Positions 13,658 through 25,197 are shown, counted from the stretch's first letter. The stretch is DNA of 64,000 bases from Hoplostethus atlanticus (GCA_034670405.1 JAXDDX010000012.1:6616501-6680500), one strand, 5' to 3'. The notes: generated by a model not told the origin, from the sequence alone. Numbers and translations are program-made.

Positions 13658-14460
13658 GTCATTTCTTCTAAGGCACATCTTTGATCATAACCATACATTT
13701 GTGGGAAGAACCTGGAATCCTCCTGGGATCATTAATATGCCCAAGCCCATCGGTCCATCGCTGCATGCTAGCATCACTTTAATCAGCCTACAGCGGTGTG
13801 GCAGGCCACTCGGTGACATTCCTCACTGGCTGCCAGGCTCCCAGCGGAGTGCACCAGGGCCAGGCCTTGACAGAGAATCACAAATGACCTCGCTACATTA
13901 TTTCCTTTGAGTTACTGTCCTGGACCGTAGTGTAAAAGCCACTAGGGTAATAAGAGCCAGGATTTAGAGCTATGATCAAGTAGGGTCATTTCAGACCATC
14001 AACATCCGGCTATACCGCTGTATATATCACCATTATATGCTGCTGTTTCAGGCTAGGGCTGTGCTTGGTTGATGAGGAAAGGAAAGAAAATCTCTGTATG
14101 TATGTATTGTAGTGAGAGGATAATCACTTCCATTTATCACTCTAGAGAATTCAAGTTACACTTTTACAGGCCTAGTGTGAGACTCAAAATCAAAATCAGA
14201 ATGCAATACAGAATACAATAAACGTACAGGAATTTGTCTTGGTGGCACTGGAGCAGAGACATTACCTTAAAGAGGTTCACATAGCATGCCAACAAACAGC
14301 ACCCCACATACAGTGCAAGGTATAAAACCAACAGTACACTTTCTATCTATCCCTGTGCATGTTTACACTCTATGTTCATTGAAAGTGACACCAGTATGAC
14401 ATGCATTATGGATACAGCTGCAGTTGGAATGTATTATTCCCAATAACGAACAACAAATAA

Positions 14461-14590
14461 TGTGAGACTTTATTGATCCCTGTAGCGAAGTTCTATTTTT
14501 GCTTGCCCCCCTCCAGGGAGGTCAGAGCAGCTACAGATCAACACCCCTGGAGCTGGTAGGGATTCACAGGGCCATCCCTACCAACCCTCC
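14461..14590. repeat. Teleost retroposon-tail-like fragment
   Basis: It contains ACTTTATTGATCCCTGTAG, followed by a CTCCAGGGAGGTCAGAGC block and a CACCCCTGGAGC block. I know this combination as a dispersed repeat tail in many ray-finned fish genomes. The family is not named because no full element is present. Confidence 0.5.
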
Positions 14591-15469
14591 CCACCAATAA
14601 AGTAGCGTGACCCTTTTGATGACCCTGCTGACAGCATGCTGCTAACAAGCAGAAGTGCCACAGTGCTGTGACAGTAGAGCAGAAAGTGAAGCCATAGATT
14701 ATCTGTCACCACAGAAGGGGTGGCTGTGAGGAGACGGGAGGAGACAGACGACTGGAGCCCGTGTTACCGTCAGGGAATGAAACGCTGTGTGTCAAGCTTT
14801 CGTTAACTACTCTTCAGTAGGAAGTGAACAATCACCAGAGAGGTTGGTGTGAATTATGTGACTTCACACTTCACTGTAGTAATATTATAAAAGATTATCC
14901 AATAATGCTCTAGAATGAAGCTGCAGGCCCATTAATCCATACAGATCTTATACAGTACCACCGCATGAGATTAGAAGTGACATTTTCACTCTGCATGTGT
15001 GTGCAGCATACTGTACCTCTGTGGCAGGCGTATGTGTTAGCGTGTGTGTGTGTGTGTTACAGTAGCATTACAGCGCAGGGATAAGCTCCTTTACTCCACA
15101 GAGCCACCTCTGCAGGTAAACTCTACTACACAGCAGAGAGACAGAGAAAGAAGGAAGGAGTAGTGAGAAAGAAACACAAAACATTTCAGGGAGCAAATTC
15201 AATTTGGCACGAGACATTACATCCCAGTTCTGCTCAGACGAGGTGACGAGACACTCCACTGAATAATCCCTGCAGACTTCACACCAGCTATTCATTCCAA
15301 CTGCCTTCTCCCCCGCTCATCCATCCCAGTCCCAAATCAGCACATGATTGCGTGATGACTGTCACGAACGAAAATGGATGTGAACACACACACAAACACA
15401 CACACCAAAACAAGAAGCAACTTTGTGATCATAAATTGTTAATTTAAATTGAGTGTCTCAGAAGATCTG

Positions 15470-15640
15470 GCCAGACTATGTAAACAGGAAGTACTCTCCT
15501 TTCCCTTATCAACTACTATCAAAGTGCCCTTGAGCACATAACTACTGACTGCTGCATTACTCATCCAGCCATCCAGATAAGAGTCTGGCTCTACAGGTTC
15601 AAGGCGTGATTGTGACCCTTTCTTACTTACCACTACTCCC
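15470..15640 (-). repeat. Probable SINE fragment
   Basis: The minus strand has a B-box-like GCCTTGAACCTG and, further on, GTGCTCAAGGGCACTTTGATAG. The latter resembles the CTCAAGGGCAC block of many fish tRNA-SINE bodies. It is degraded and no target-site duplication was found. Confidence 0.35.
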
Positions 15641-16313
15641 AGGAGGCGGTAATAAAAGGAAAATTCCTTTTCCCTCTGATACTCTTACACTATTAGATAC
15701 CATCGATCTCCGATTCCTGGAGTGATTTTATGATGAAGTGTTGTAATTTACTTTTTTGGTGTAACCATTTCCCCTAAACTTGCCTCATCTACTTCTACTT
15801 CAGAAGTAGAAAACAACAAAATGTGCCCCTAAATTCAAGGTCCATTGCCAATAGCTGTTTGTTAACAGTTTCGTACGTCTTCTCTACATAGAACAACAAA
15901 ATCCATGATCTTGCATTTCCAGACTTTTTGATGTTTTTGTATGTTGACTCTCTCATGATAATTGTGGGTCTGCTGCTGCCCTGATGCCTGCTCACAGCAC
16001 ACATCGCCCCATACTGTGTAATGTTAAAAGGTAAGTGATGCAATTACAGTTCCTCTAACAAAGTCATTGAGCTGCAGAAACAGTCAAGAGTTTTTTTGTA
16101 GTCTTTTCATGTAAGGGAGGCATCTGCTTACCTGGCTATGTGTTACACACTTACACACACACACAGTAAACACATCAAGCTGTTCTTGGTGTGTGTGAGG
16201 TGGCAAGGAAACAGGTGTCTGTCTCACACACCAACAGAGCGTCGGCTGATACACACAGTGAGGCGTTGTATGGCAGGTTGGCTTGGCAGCAGCCCTGTAT
16301 TAAGTTCAACAGG

Positions 16314-16318
<5 letters not shown>

Positions 16319-16365
<47 letters not shown>

Positions 16366-16380
16366 GGTGTATGTGTGTGT
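16319..16380. repeat. (GT)n microsatellite abutting a splice donor
   Basis: About 46 bp of pure GT is followed by an imperfect GT segment that ends 8 bp from the exon 7 boundary. In the C8orf34 transcript it is a (CA)n tract starting immediately after the donor hexamer of exon 7. Confidence 0.97.
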
Positions 16381-16388
16381 GACATTAC

Positions 16389-16555
16389 CCAGTAGCTCCA
16401 TGGCGTCGTCCTCATCCTCAATCTCTTCCTCTGTGATGGAGGGGGCGGGGCTATGGACCGAGTCAAAGGAGTCCTGGGACAACATGGCTGCCAGGAGCTT
16501 CTTGTGACGCTGCTGTTGCTCCTTCAGCCCTTTGCTCTTCGTTTCCATCTTCAGG
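16389..16555 (-). CDS. C8orf34: C8orf34 exon 7 (helical then acidic region)
   Basis: This 167-nt exon encodes residues 220-275 plus the first base of Glu276. It begins with a charged, Gln-rich likely helical stretch ([19 protein letters not shown]), continues [19 protein letters not shown] and ends in a dense acidic segment ([15 protein letters not shown]). The acceptor CCCTCAG is fed by a C-rich tract. The donor is CTGG|GTAATG, weaker than consensus at +4 to +6. The match to human C8orf34 is very strong. Confidence 0.96.
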
Positions 16556-18012
16556 CTGAGGGGGGGACATGTAGAGGAGTGGTTAGAGCTTAAGAGAAAG
16601 GAGCTGAAATAGGAAGTGAGAGCCGAGAGGATTTTCAATTACCACGCACAATTTGATCACTATTTGCAGACACTCACCATAAAACGTGGTTGCTTTGGCT
16701 GACATAAAATGTCCCTACATGGCAGATTATGTAACAGTAATAAAGATGATATGAACCATTTCCTCCTCCTTCCTACTATAAAGCATTGTTGAATGCGTTG
16801 AGAATGGTTGCTCATCTACAGCGGCATGCTTTGAGCTACTGGGACATTTCCCTACTGAAATATGTGTTTATAAGAGCTGTTTTCCTAAGGTAACATTACA
16901 TTCCTCTCATCCTGGTCTCTCAGTTGTATCTTAGCAGGCTCAGGCTTTCCAGTCTGTACAAAGTGTCCCCACGCTTCACCTTTAAATGCACCTCTCACCA
17001 TGGCCTTGCACTTGGCAGCCATTCCACGGTTGTTAGAGACACGCAATGATTTCAACTCTCCTGCAGGTACAATACACCTTCACAATACAACACACCTAAC
17101 ACCTAACCCTGAGACTGATGAGCAGCAAGGATAATTGCTCAGAGCTGACCAACAGAGCCATGAACTACTTGTACCACAAACCATTAGCAGTGAGTATTCA
17201 GAGGATGTGTGGAGATCATGGAAGGGATGTGAAGTCTTGAATGCAGCTCCTGGACGGTTCAGCCAGCAGGAGAGAGACTAATGAAAAACAAACCGGTACA
17301 TAATGCAGGAATGAATGATGTGAGGTGCAAGTGGAGAGACGAGTTATTTCCCAAATCTTTTCATTGAAGTAAACCAAATCTACTGCTGTTTTGATATTTT
17401 TTCTTATAAAGACCCAGACTGCTGGCTGTTGCTTAAAAAAAAAAAAAATCAGGCACTGTAAAAGCAAACAACAATGTTCTGCTACTATAAGATAATGCAC
17501 CAATGCTTTCCAAGTTGTTTTCTGTTGTAGTCACATATTGTGTCTTCTTTCGTTCTAGACCATCATTTAGTTCACTGCAGTCTTATCCTAACATATACAA
17601 TGCATGGTGATTGTTATGTAAGCTGATGGTTGCAACAGGATGCAGCCAAGGAGATTTTGGTCTTTCTGGGCTTGTAAAGTCCATCATAATCCTACAAGTC
17701 AGGATTTAGTACAGCACCGCACAGTTTAACAGCCTCTTCCCAGTCCTCGGGCTGTTTCTAGGTTGCGTTTAATTTTTAATTGTAATACTTGGATGGGGAG
17801 AAATGAGATGCTTCTCTCTGTATTGCTTCTGTCCATGTCTCAGGTGAATTGTATTATCTCTAGCTAAGGCTGGAATATAGAGAACGGCTGAAATAATGCC
17901 CCCAATTTCATAAACACAGATAAAGAAATAAATAATGGGGTCTGACCTCTGCATTACCTCTATATTGGAGAAATTAATTTCCATATCCTGCTCGCTGAGG
18001 GCGAGGATTAGA

Positions 18013-18027
18013 GGGGGGGGGGGGGGG
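18013..18027 (+). repeat. G15 homopolymer
   Basis: An uninterrupted run of 15 G lies within C8orf34 intron 6. It has no associated gene signal. Confidence 0.95.
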
Positions 18028-19715
18028 TGTTAATATAATCTGAATGACTCCTATTTACAGATAATGGAGACGGGTCAGAAGCAGAAGAGATATTTCTTCA
18101 TACCCTTTGCATGGTATAACTTGGTATATAGAGTTTTGTACATTCTTACAGTCTATTTCCAAAACTCTGTAAAAAAGGCAGACATCTCCCTGCGGTTGCA
18201 AACAAACAAATATTTCACCAGAAAGAAAACGTTCACACTGTGGTGCAGTTCATAAACTAAGTTAAAACCCTTGTGCATTACCTGTTAAGAGAGGAGAGTA
18301 ATAACTGTGATTTTTAGGATGACACCCACAAAGAAATGAAGAACAAACTAGTGCATCTGTGTTGACTAGCGTTTATTACTTCAAGGAGTAGTCCACAAAA
18401 AATCAAAACAGCACGTTCTTTATCTTTGTGATGGTTGTTATGGTGTGTGTGTGTGTGTGCATGCGTGTGTTGCTGCATATCATAAACTCTAAGGAACATT
18501 TCCTGTGAGAATCTCTTGGTCTCTATGCTCCGTGGCTCCTGTGGTAGCAGTATCTCCATTGGGACCACTCTCAGGTATTTCAATCCAGGCATTAATGATG
18601 ACGATTTTGAAAAGAATATCAACACACGTATAAACCCACGAAGCTGGAAGGCTGCAGTGTGTGAATGGTGTCTCTGTCTGCTTCTTTATCATTGCCTGCG
18701 CCTGTCTGCATGTACAATACGTGTCTCTGTCTGCAGTGGTGTGAAAACAGAGAATATAAAGCTTTAATGGGAGGGCGGGAGGGGGTAAGGATGAGAAAGA
18801 GGTAAAAACGGAGGTGGGGAGGATAAGGGAGAGAAAGAAAGAGAGCAGTATATGGAACTGACAGTGATGGGGGATGAGGAAGTCCCATAACACTGGACAT
18901 AATCTGTCACAATAAGCCATTTCCTTGAATGTACCTCGGCCACTGCTGTATCTGTCTGATTTCCCACATGCCCTTTGTGCTTCCCCTCTCTGCAGCCAAT
19001 CATACAGATAGCCACCACCACCCGTCAGCTCTCCTTACGGTCCTCTCTGACAGGCATGGTGGGGTGAGAACAAGTAAAGTAAGAAAGAAGTAAACTTGCC
19101 ACAGTATGAGGAGGGAGCTGGACTTGTTTGAAAAATAAGGTCAGATATGAGAAAAAAAAAAAAAAAGTGAGGACATGTTTCTGAATGTGGACAGGCATCA
19201 AAGAGGGAAACCCACTGAGGCTGAGATGGGTTTTAGGACAGACAGTGGAGGGGGCAGCTCTGATCTTGCCAGCTTTCCACTGGCTCAAAGGGGTCATTCG
19301 CTTTTTGCCCTGATTCTAAATTATCAATGGATTATAAACCTAAACATAACCTTAAATTAAACCAAACCTTGAACACCTTAAGACCAACCCTAACCTCAAA
19401 TGGTGACGACAATCTTTCTGATCTAGCGAGCTTTGACTTTGCAGTTTGGCCAGAAACCCGCTCAGAGGATATGAAACTGATCTACAACCCCCAAACACAA
19501 TCTGAAGTGGGAGCCAGTAGTCAGCAAACGCAATTAAGAGAAGATATAAATATCAAATATATAATATAAATGATCTATTAGAGGAGCCAAGTACTCCTCC
19601 GGTTAATGAGCGGAAGAACTGTGATTATTCTGGGATGCTGCGCCATCCCAACCACGCAGTGTAGCTGCAGAAGTACATTCTTACCCACTCCTCATAGGTA
19701 AACATGAAACCTCAC

Positions 19716-19843
<128 letters not shown>

Positions 19844-20452
19844 CTCCGTATGCCCACACATATCCCTATCTCCCAGCTCAGGCTCCTAACTATGTGATTT
19901 CTCTCTATAATCCGCCCATACAGTAACCTAATGAGATTAAGGCTGTGTGTATGTCAGCTCAGGCCTGCACATGATTTATGATTTTATATCCGATCCTCTT
20001 CCAATTAGTAACATCAGCAGCAACCTTGCATGTGACACACACACACACACAGTCACCCACAGTGTCACACACACACACACACACACACACAGATACACAC
20101 TCATACACCACACATCACAGCAACATTTGGCTTTTTAGCATTTGGATATCGTTTTGCAAACATAGAAATGGTGGATTTTTGAGAGGGCAAGACATGATAG
20201 TTTCAGCACATGATGCACATCTATTGTCAAAGTAGATTTAAAATAACAAGCACAAAATTCCCTTGGCCTTGAGCACAGTGAAATGAGGCTAGCTTTAGTA
20301 ATTCAAAATTGGGTTGAAGCAGTTTGATCGTCCCTTTGAAATAGGATTATCAAACCCATTCAAAAGGGCATTCCTCAGGCAGAGGGGCGACTACCTCTTC
20401 ACTTTGAAGGAAGTGTTTCTTCAGGTTTTCTGATTCAAATTATTCACCCATG

Positions 20453-20456
<4 letters not shown>

Positions 20457-20510
<54 letters not shown>
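20457..20510. repeat. (CA)n microsatellite near the exon 6 donor
   Basis: A 54-bp CA run ends 31 bp from the exon 6 boundary. In the transcript it is a (UG)n tract starting 31 nt downstream of the 5' splice site. Confidence 0.95.
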
Positions 20511-20515
<5 letters not shown>

Positions 20516-20541
20516 AAATACAAAACCACTCCATCACCCAC

Positions 20542-20705
20542 CTCCCAGCAGGGCTGCTGTCTCCACTCCCCCACACTTCGTTCTTGGCCCGGGGGACGGG
20601 GGGCTGCAGCATCTCAGCAGCCAGTGGGTCTGGGTCCTCCTCCTCCCGACCAACCCACTCCCCCACCACTCGAGGACGCAGCACTGAGTTATAGCCTCCC
20701 AAACT
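20542..20705 (-). CDS. C8orf34: C8orf34 exon 6
   Basis: This 164-nt exon encodes residues 166-219 plus two bases of Ser220. It starts [20 protein letters not shown], continues [20 protein letters not shown] and ends SGDSSPAG. It is entered in phase 0 through acceptor TCTTGTAG and leaves through GGGAG|GTGGGT. The VGEWVGREE and [11 protein letters not shown] blocks match human C8orf34. The exon is Pro/acidic rich with no recognised domain. Confidence 0.96.
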
Positions 20706-21659
20706 CTACAAGAAAAAGAGGGAGAAAAAAGGCAAAAAGACAGACACAGAAAGAAGGCAGACAGAAAGACAAAGAAAGATAAAGAATCACCTCAACAAAA
20801 ATGGATGGGAAAAAGGCGGGCGGAGTAAGTGAACTGCAATGAAACCTCTCAACACGATGCAATATACCATCACTTTCAAATCCCATGTCTTGAGAACACA
20901 AAAACACTCCAGCCGGCAATGGAGTAATAACAAAGACTACTTCATGTCTCTTGTTCACAATAACACTTGTGTCTGCTCAGGAAGAGAATTGTGTTGAAAA
21001 GCAGCACAGCATTGTCTGAGACCTGTCTCCATCCTGTGCAACTCCCAGAGCCAGCCAGCATGCTCAAAGCAAAAGGCACAGGATATGTCTGCTTCTCTTT
21101 AACTAAATCCAGGATGGTACCAAATTCAATTCTCCATGCATGATCGACACAGGTGTTTAGTATTCACTCTCTGTCCCATCTTGAAGAAAAGGAGGAAAAT
21201 CTCTGGGCTGGGAGCCAAGGACATGGACATGTACTGCTGCATCGGACAAAAGTGACAACATATGCTGGGTATCTTATCCAGGCCCATCATTTCTAACTCA
21301 CTTTCTGCATCTCCAGCCTGGGCAGCTTCCCCACTATTGTGTTGAGACAGTATTGGGACCTAGACAGAGCTGAGACAAAGCTTTGCCTGGTAAGATGTGG
21401 AGCAGCGAGGGAGTGGAAAGATGGAGGACATGCTTATTGAAGTATTACTCTCACACATCACTCCCCTGAGATAGCAGTTTGGTCATCAGACAAAGAGCTG
21501 TGCTGCTCCGTCAACCAAGTGAAAGTTATGAAACATGGCTTTTATTGGATGTAGTATGAGCGTTGCCGTGGAGCGATAAGTGACAGGACCATATTTCCGC
21601 ACAACTGTAGTGTCAGTATATACAAACTTAATAAAGACACCGGTATAGTTCATATCTAC
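20706..21659 (-). other. C8orf34 intron 5 (954 bp)
   Basis: No gene or repeat was identified. A purine-rich stretch lies at 20709-20790. Confidence 0.8.
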
Positions 21660-21688
21660 CTGGTCAAGCTCATCAGAGATGGCAATGC
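21660..21688 (-). CDS. C8orf34: C8orf34 exon 5 (29-nt micro-exon)
   Basis: The exon is 29 nt, with two bases finishing Ser156 and then IAISDELDQ (residues 157-165). Acceptor CTCTGCAG and donor CAG|GTAGAT fit consensus. Its peptide matches human C8orf34 at exactly this point. Because 29 is not a multiple of 3, skipping it would shift the frame. Confidence 0.93.
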
Positions 21689-21980
21689 CTGCAGAGGAGA
21701 TAAGAGAATAGTTTAAAGCTCAGGGAAGCATCTAACCGTCCACCATTAAATGTCACTGTTCAAAACCTCAGCTTAGAATTCTTTGGAGCTTAGTGGTAAA
21801 CTTGTAAGATTAGGTGCTCGATCCGCTTTCTTCTCAGGATTTACAGTGGCAATTACAGGAAGGTCTGGGCTTTAGAGCCTGTGGTTTAGTACTGTATATA
21901 TTAAGATTAGGGCTGTCAAAATTAACGCGTTAATCCAGATTAATTAATTTGCATGATTAATTTGATTAAAAATTTTAACG

Positions 21981-22013
21981 CAATTAACACATGCGCTGCG
22001 CATGTGTTAATTG
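21981..22013. repeat. 33-bp palindrome inside the hAT element
   Basis: Two perfect 16-nt arms, CAATTAACACATGCGC and its complement, flank a single T. It lies 73 bp inside the left terminus. Confidence 0.93.
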
Positions 22014-22099
22014 CACAATGACTCAAAATCCCACAATTCCACTCACTGGCGCGGATTGGTGCTCCAACGCTATCTGGCGGCAGAACCAACTCGATAAAG

Positions 22100-22411
22100 A
22101 TGGACGACTCTAAACAACATATTGGCCCTCTCGATGGGAAGTTTGAGTACAAAAAAACCCAAGACGGGACAATCGACCGACATAAAGTAGTTTGCACACT
22201 CTGCAGGAAGGAGTTTTCGTTTCACCGAAGCACTTCCAGCTTAAAGTACCACATCAACGCGAAGCATACATTAGTCGGGGATTCCTCTGCAAGTACTTCG
22301 GTGACACCCGGCTTGCGCCAAACCACCCTTTATTTTGATATCTGGACACCATATCTGTTCTATAGTTTAAATAAAACACATGTTAAGTGTATATATCGCC
22401 TTCTGTCATGA
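22100..22411 (+). pseudogene. Truncated hAT transposase fragment (BED zinc finger)
   Basis: This 103-codon ORF runs antisense to C8orf34. Residues 32-56 show the BED pattern C-x2-C-x15-H-x4-H (Cys32, Cys35, His51, His56) with context VVCTLCRKEFSFHRSTSSLK. An aromatic residue (Phe39) lies between the Cys and His pairs. BED fingers bind DNA in hAT transposases and ZBED proteins. After about residue 77 (PGLRQTTL) the frame reads into unrelated AT-rich sequence, and no dimerization or catalytic hAT region follows. An AATAAA lies near 22369. It is probably a relic of an autonomous transposase, and expression as a short BED protein cannot be excluded. Confidence 0.8.
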
Positions 22412-22605
22412 GTCTTTTTGCCCCCACAAAATGAAACACAATTAATAATGAATGGGTATTAATCGTGATTAATCTAAATTAATCCACAGCGGCCCTGTGA
22501 TTAATCTGATTAAAAATTTGAATCGTTTGACAGCCCTAGTTAAGATGTATTAAACACTGTACTCATTTTCAGAAGCATGCACTGTGCTGTGCTGGAGCCA
22601 CTCAC

Positions 22606-22725
22606 TGCGCGACAGGTTCTCCAGGGCCTTGCCCAGCTTCTTGCTCTCCTGCAAGATGTGGTTGAGCTCATCAAAGTCCCGGCTCTCCCTCCAATCCCAC
22701 GCCGGGTACTCGATTGACCGCGGCA
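22606..22725 (-). CDS. C8orf34: C8orf34 exon 4
   Basis: This 120-nt exon encodes residues 116-155 plus the first base of Ser156. It contains [20 protein letters not shown] and [19 protein letters not shown]. The acceptor is GTCTTCAG and the donor is CGCA|GTGAGT. The [24 protein letters not shown] region is an amphipathic helix almost identical to human C8orf34. The hAT terminus lies 68 bp downstream of the donor. Confidence 0.97.
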
Positions 22726-24965
22726 CTGAAGACAACAAACATGAATACAAACAAAAGCACAAATATCTGTGAGCTATTCTGCAACCACGACAGGATTTTC
22801 TGAACACAACCACCATCAGAATACAGAACAAATATTTTGAAAATAACTGCAAAACAGCCATAATTTCATATCTGTAAACTGTAAAGCCTGCATATCAAAA
22901 GGAGGCCATTATGATGTGCTGCTTGTCAAAACGGGACTTTTTGTCTTTTTGCTGCAGGACACAATGGAACGGAAATCAATGAGTCTCTTCCAGAAGCACA
23001 GGGCTCACTGGCCAGGGTCCAGGGGGCAGTGCCTATCATTCTGTTTGATTACAGTTTTCGAAATAGCTCAAACAGGAGCAGGAAATTACCCACATACTGT
23101 ATGACATGCTAGCCGTGTCCCCCAGCAGTGTCCCTCAGCCTCTATATGATGGTTAATTCATGAATTGGAGGATACAGGCATTATTTATAGAGGGACAGGG
23201 AGAGGTTCTCTTATAGGAATGGGATTACTTGTACTTCATCCATCTCTAACATTCTTGTGCTCCAACATGGCTGTAGTTGAAACGTAAAAGGCCACTGGGT
23301 AGTGATGACATGCCAAACAAATGTACCTGTTGTCTTTTCAACCACTGGCTGCATTTCTAACAAGCAGAATACATCACAGAGGATTCCAGATGAAAGGTTA
23401 TGCATGTTTGAATGCTACATATATGATAGACGTTGACTGGTGAAGAGCATGAGAGTCACATTTCTGTTTACACTGACATACCCGCACACAAACACACACA
23501 CACAAACACACACGCACACACACGTGTTAGTGACTATATTGACAGACAGATCTGCTGCTGCAGTCTGCCATCTACCATCACGTCTACCCTGTTCTACCCC
23601 GAGTAAACTGCTTGGCATTGTAACTACCACAAACAGAGAGTAAATATCTCTGCCAAATACAGAAAAATTTCCTTTTTTATCACTACCAGCAAGCAGTGCC
23701 TTTCAGTCCTCTAGCCGTATGGCTGTGTGTGTTGTGGTGCTGCTGCACAGTGCTGTGCGGTAGCTTAATAGCTCAGATTAAGGGTTAAGGATTCAATTCC
23801 CACTGTGGCTGCCCATTAAAGCATCAATCAAATAGAACTGAGGGAAAAGCACATTAACCCATTACTACTGTACACAGATCTGTTGGTGCAATGGAAGCCT
23901 AATGCCTCCAAGTAATGGTGAGGGATCTGTTTTCATCAGCCTATCTTCCACGAACTTCCACGAATCCACGACAGCTCTAGTACAACACAATACTGAGTCA
24001 ACCTATCTGACATTACCGAGGCGGCACCAGGAAGTCTGTTAACATGCTCCTCACTTAAGTGCATCTCTACGTGCCGTGTGTCAGAGGTTGCCTCTCTCGC
24101 TTTCTTGTGTGTCCTCTTTCTCTCTTTCTTTTTTCTCACTAGACACGCTCATCCTAACGACCATTTCCTCTTGATTGTGAGCAATGCTCTAACCGTGGCC
24201 TAAAATAGACTTGATCTGGCAGAGATGGAGCACCATGTTGAATTATTGAAGTGGTCTCTGCCTCTGTGACTATCTGCTCCCCATTTGACCTAACCTCATA
24301 GTCTCCAGAGTCACCCTTTACTCTCACGTCATGCCCACATAGCACCTTAAACTGCATCCATTTCTGAAAAAAATCATCTTGGGATTGTGTAATAATGCAG
24401 CAGCAGTGCAGCAGCAGTGTAAAAAATGGCTGATGCCACCGGACTATACACTGTGACTAATTTCAATTAGATATAATTATATCAAATTAAAAGTGGAGAT
24501 TAAAGTCAATGGGGTGTGTAATTGGGATACAAGAGGTATCAAAACTGTACCACCCTATATTAAAAATTGCAGGGGCACACGTGAGAGAGAGGGTGTACGA
24601 TGCAGTGTAGTTCATACAGACTACAGTATCCTTTACTGAAACTTGCCATGACAGCTACCAGCTGTTTCGGAGCACAGAGGTTGATAAACAATAGCGGACA
24701 GGTTTTTTTTTGCTGCTGGCTGCATAGCAAACCAAGATTATCATGTTTTTTTTTTTATTATTGTAACTAAATATGTTAGATTTGTTGTATATTCTCTGCA
24801 TTTCGTGATGTTCCCTATTGCTTTCTTTGCGTTTGTTTGTTTGTTTTTACGTCAACTTTGCATTTTTGGTTGAATTTGTGTTGCAACAACTTGCAATCAA
24901 CAAAAATCCTGAAATCCTGGAGGGACTTTGCTGAGAATTGCTGATGGCTTAAAAAAGACACTCAC
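22726..24965 (-). other. C8orf34 intron 3 (2.2 kb)
   Basis: No exon was found. It holds a short interrupted CA tract (23484-23523) and a possible tRNA-SINE head near 23750-23810 with B-box-like GGATTCAATTCCC. A 12-bp direct duplication of GCAGCAGCAGT type lies near 24397-24420. Confidence 0.75.
23750..23885 (+). repeat. Possible tRNA-derived SINE fragment
   Basis: GTAGCTTAATAGCTCAGATTAAG followed by GGATTCAATTCCC resembles an A-box/B-box pair at roughly the tRNA spacing. No tRNA cloverleaf is evident, and the sequence continues into a non-tRNA body. Confidence 0.35.
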
Positions 24966-25097
24966 AGGACTTGGACTCTGGTGAAGGAGGGGAGATACTA
25001 GAGACAGCCAGATCACTCTTGGATTTCTTCGGTTTCTTAGGGTGAATTTGCCAAGGCTTCTCATAGCTACTGTACTCCCTCCGAGTGTTTTTGTTAT
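24966..25097 (-). CDS. C8orf34: C8orf34 exon 3 (basic Lys-rich segment)
   Basis: This 132-nt exon encodes residues 72-115 plus the first base of Leu116. It begins [17 protein letters not shown], followed by the basic cluster [12 protein letters not shown] (Lys92-Lys98) and a Ser/Pro tail ([12 protein letters not shown]). The KKPKKSK cluster fits a monopartite nuclear-localisation pattern, which is inference only. The acceptor is CCCAACAG and the donor is TCCT|GTGAGT. The KPW and [13 protein letters not shown] blocks match human C8orf34. Confidence 0.96.
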
Positions 25098-25197
25098 CTG
25101 TTGGGAGAGACGGAATCAGTCAGTCACAATATTCCTGTTCAGCAATAGCAGGACATGTAAAGTACAGAGAGTGGAGTGATAAGAGGCAAGATTGAAG

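Larger units (their letters stand above)
3995..16388 (-). other. C8orf34 intron 7 (12.4 kb)
   Basis: This is the largest intron in the window and no exon was found in it. It contains (CA)n/(GT)n tracts at 4208-4243, 6865-6911, 8581-8611 and 9703-9729, and a mixed (CT)n(CA)n tract at 4669-4723. It also holds a G-tract cluster at 5416-5442, an 80-bp fold-back at 9403-9482, a SINE-like repeat at 13511-13657, a retroposon-tail-like fragment at 14461-14590 and a further SINE-like fragment near 15470-15640. The stretch 8390-8545 is unusually free of simple repeats and could be a conserved non-coding element, which is untested. The open frame at 11331-11759 has no family features. Confidence 0.75.
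21908..22538 (+). mobile_element. Non-autonomous hAT DNA transposon with BED-finger ORF
   Basis: The element is bounded by perfect 13-bp terminal inverted repeats TAGGGCTGTCAAA and flanked by 8-bp target duplications that differ at one base (ATTAAGAT at 21900-21907, GTTAAGAT at 22539-22546). An 8-bp duplication and this terminus are typical of hAT. Many GATTAA/TTAATC motifs sit near both ends, as expected of transposase-binding repeats. The internal ORF keeps only the zinc-finger head of a transposase, so this is an internal-deletion derivative. Confidence 0.88.
21689..22605 (-). other. C8orf34 intron 4, largely occupied by a hAT element
   Basis: Of 917 bp, 631 bp are the hAT element at 21908-22538. 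The 5' flank of the intron in the transcript is only 67 bp long before the element begins. Without the insertion and one duplicated target copy, this intron would be about 278 bp. Confidence 0.85.

Noticed and set aside
18489-18920. 143-codon minus-strand open frame
   Set aside because: It runs through a purine/pyrimidine-biased strand rich in Leu/Ser/Pro and has no splice-site or homology support.
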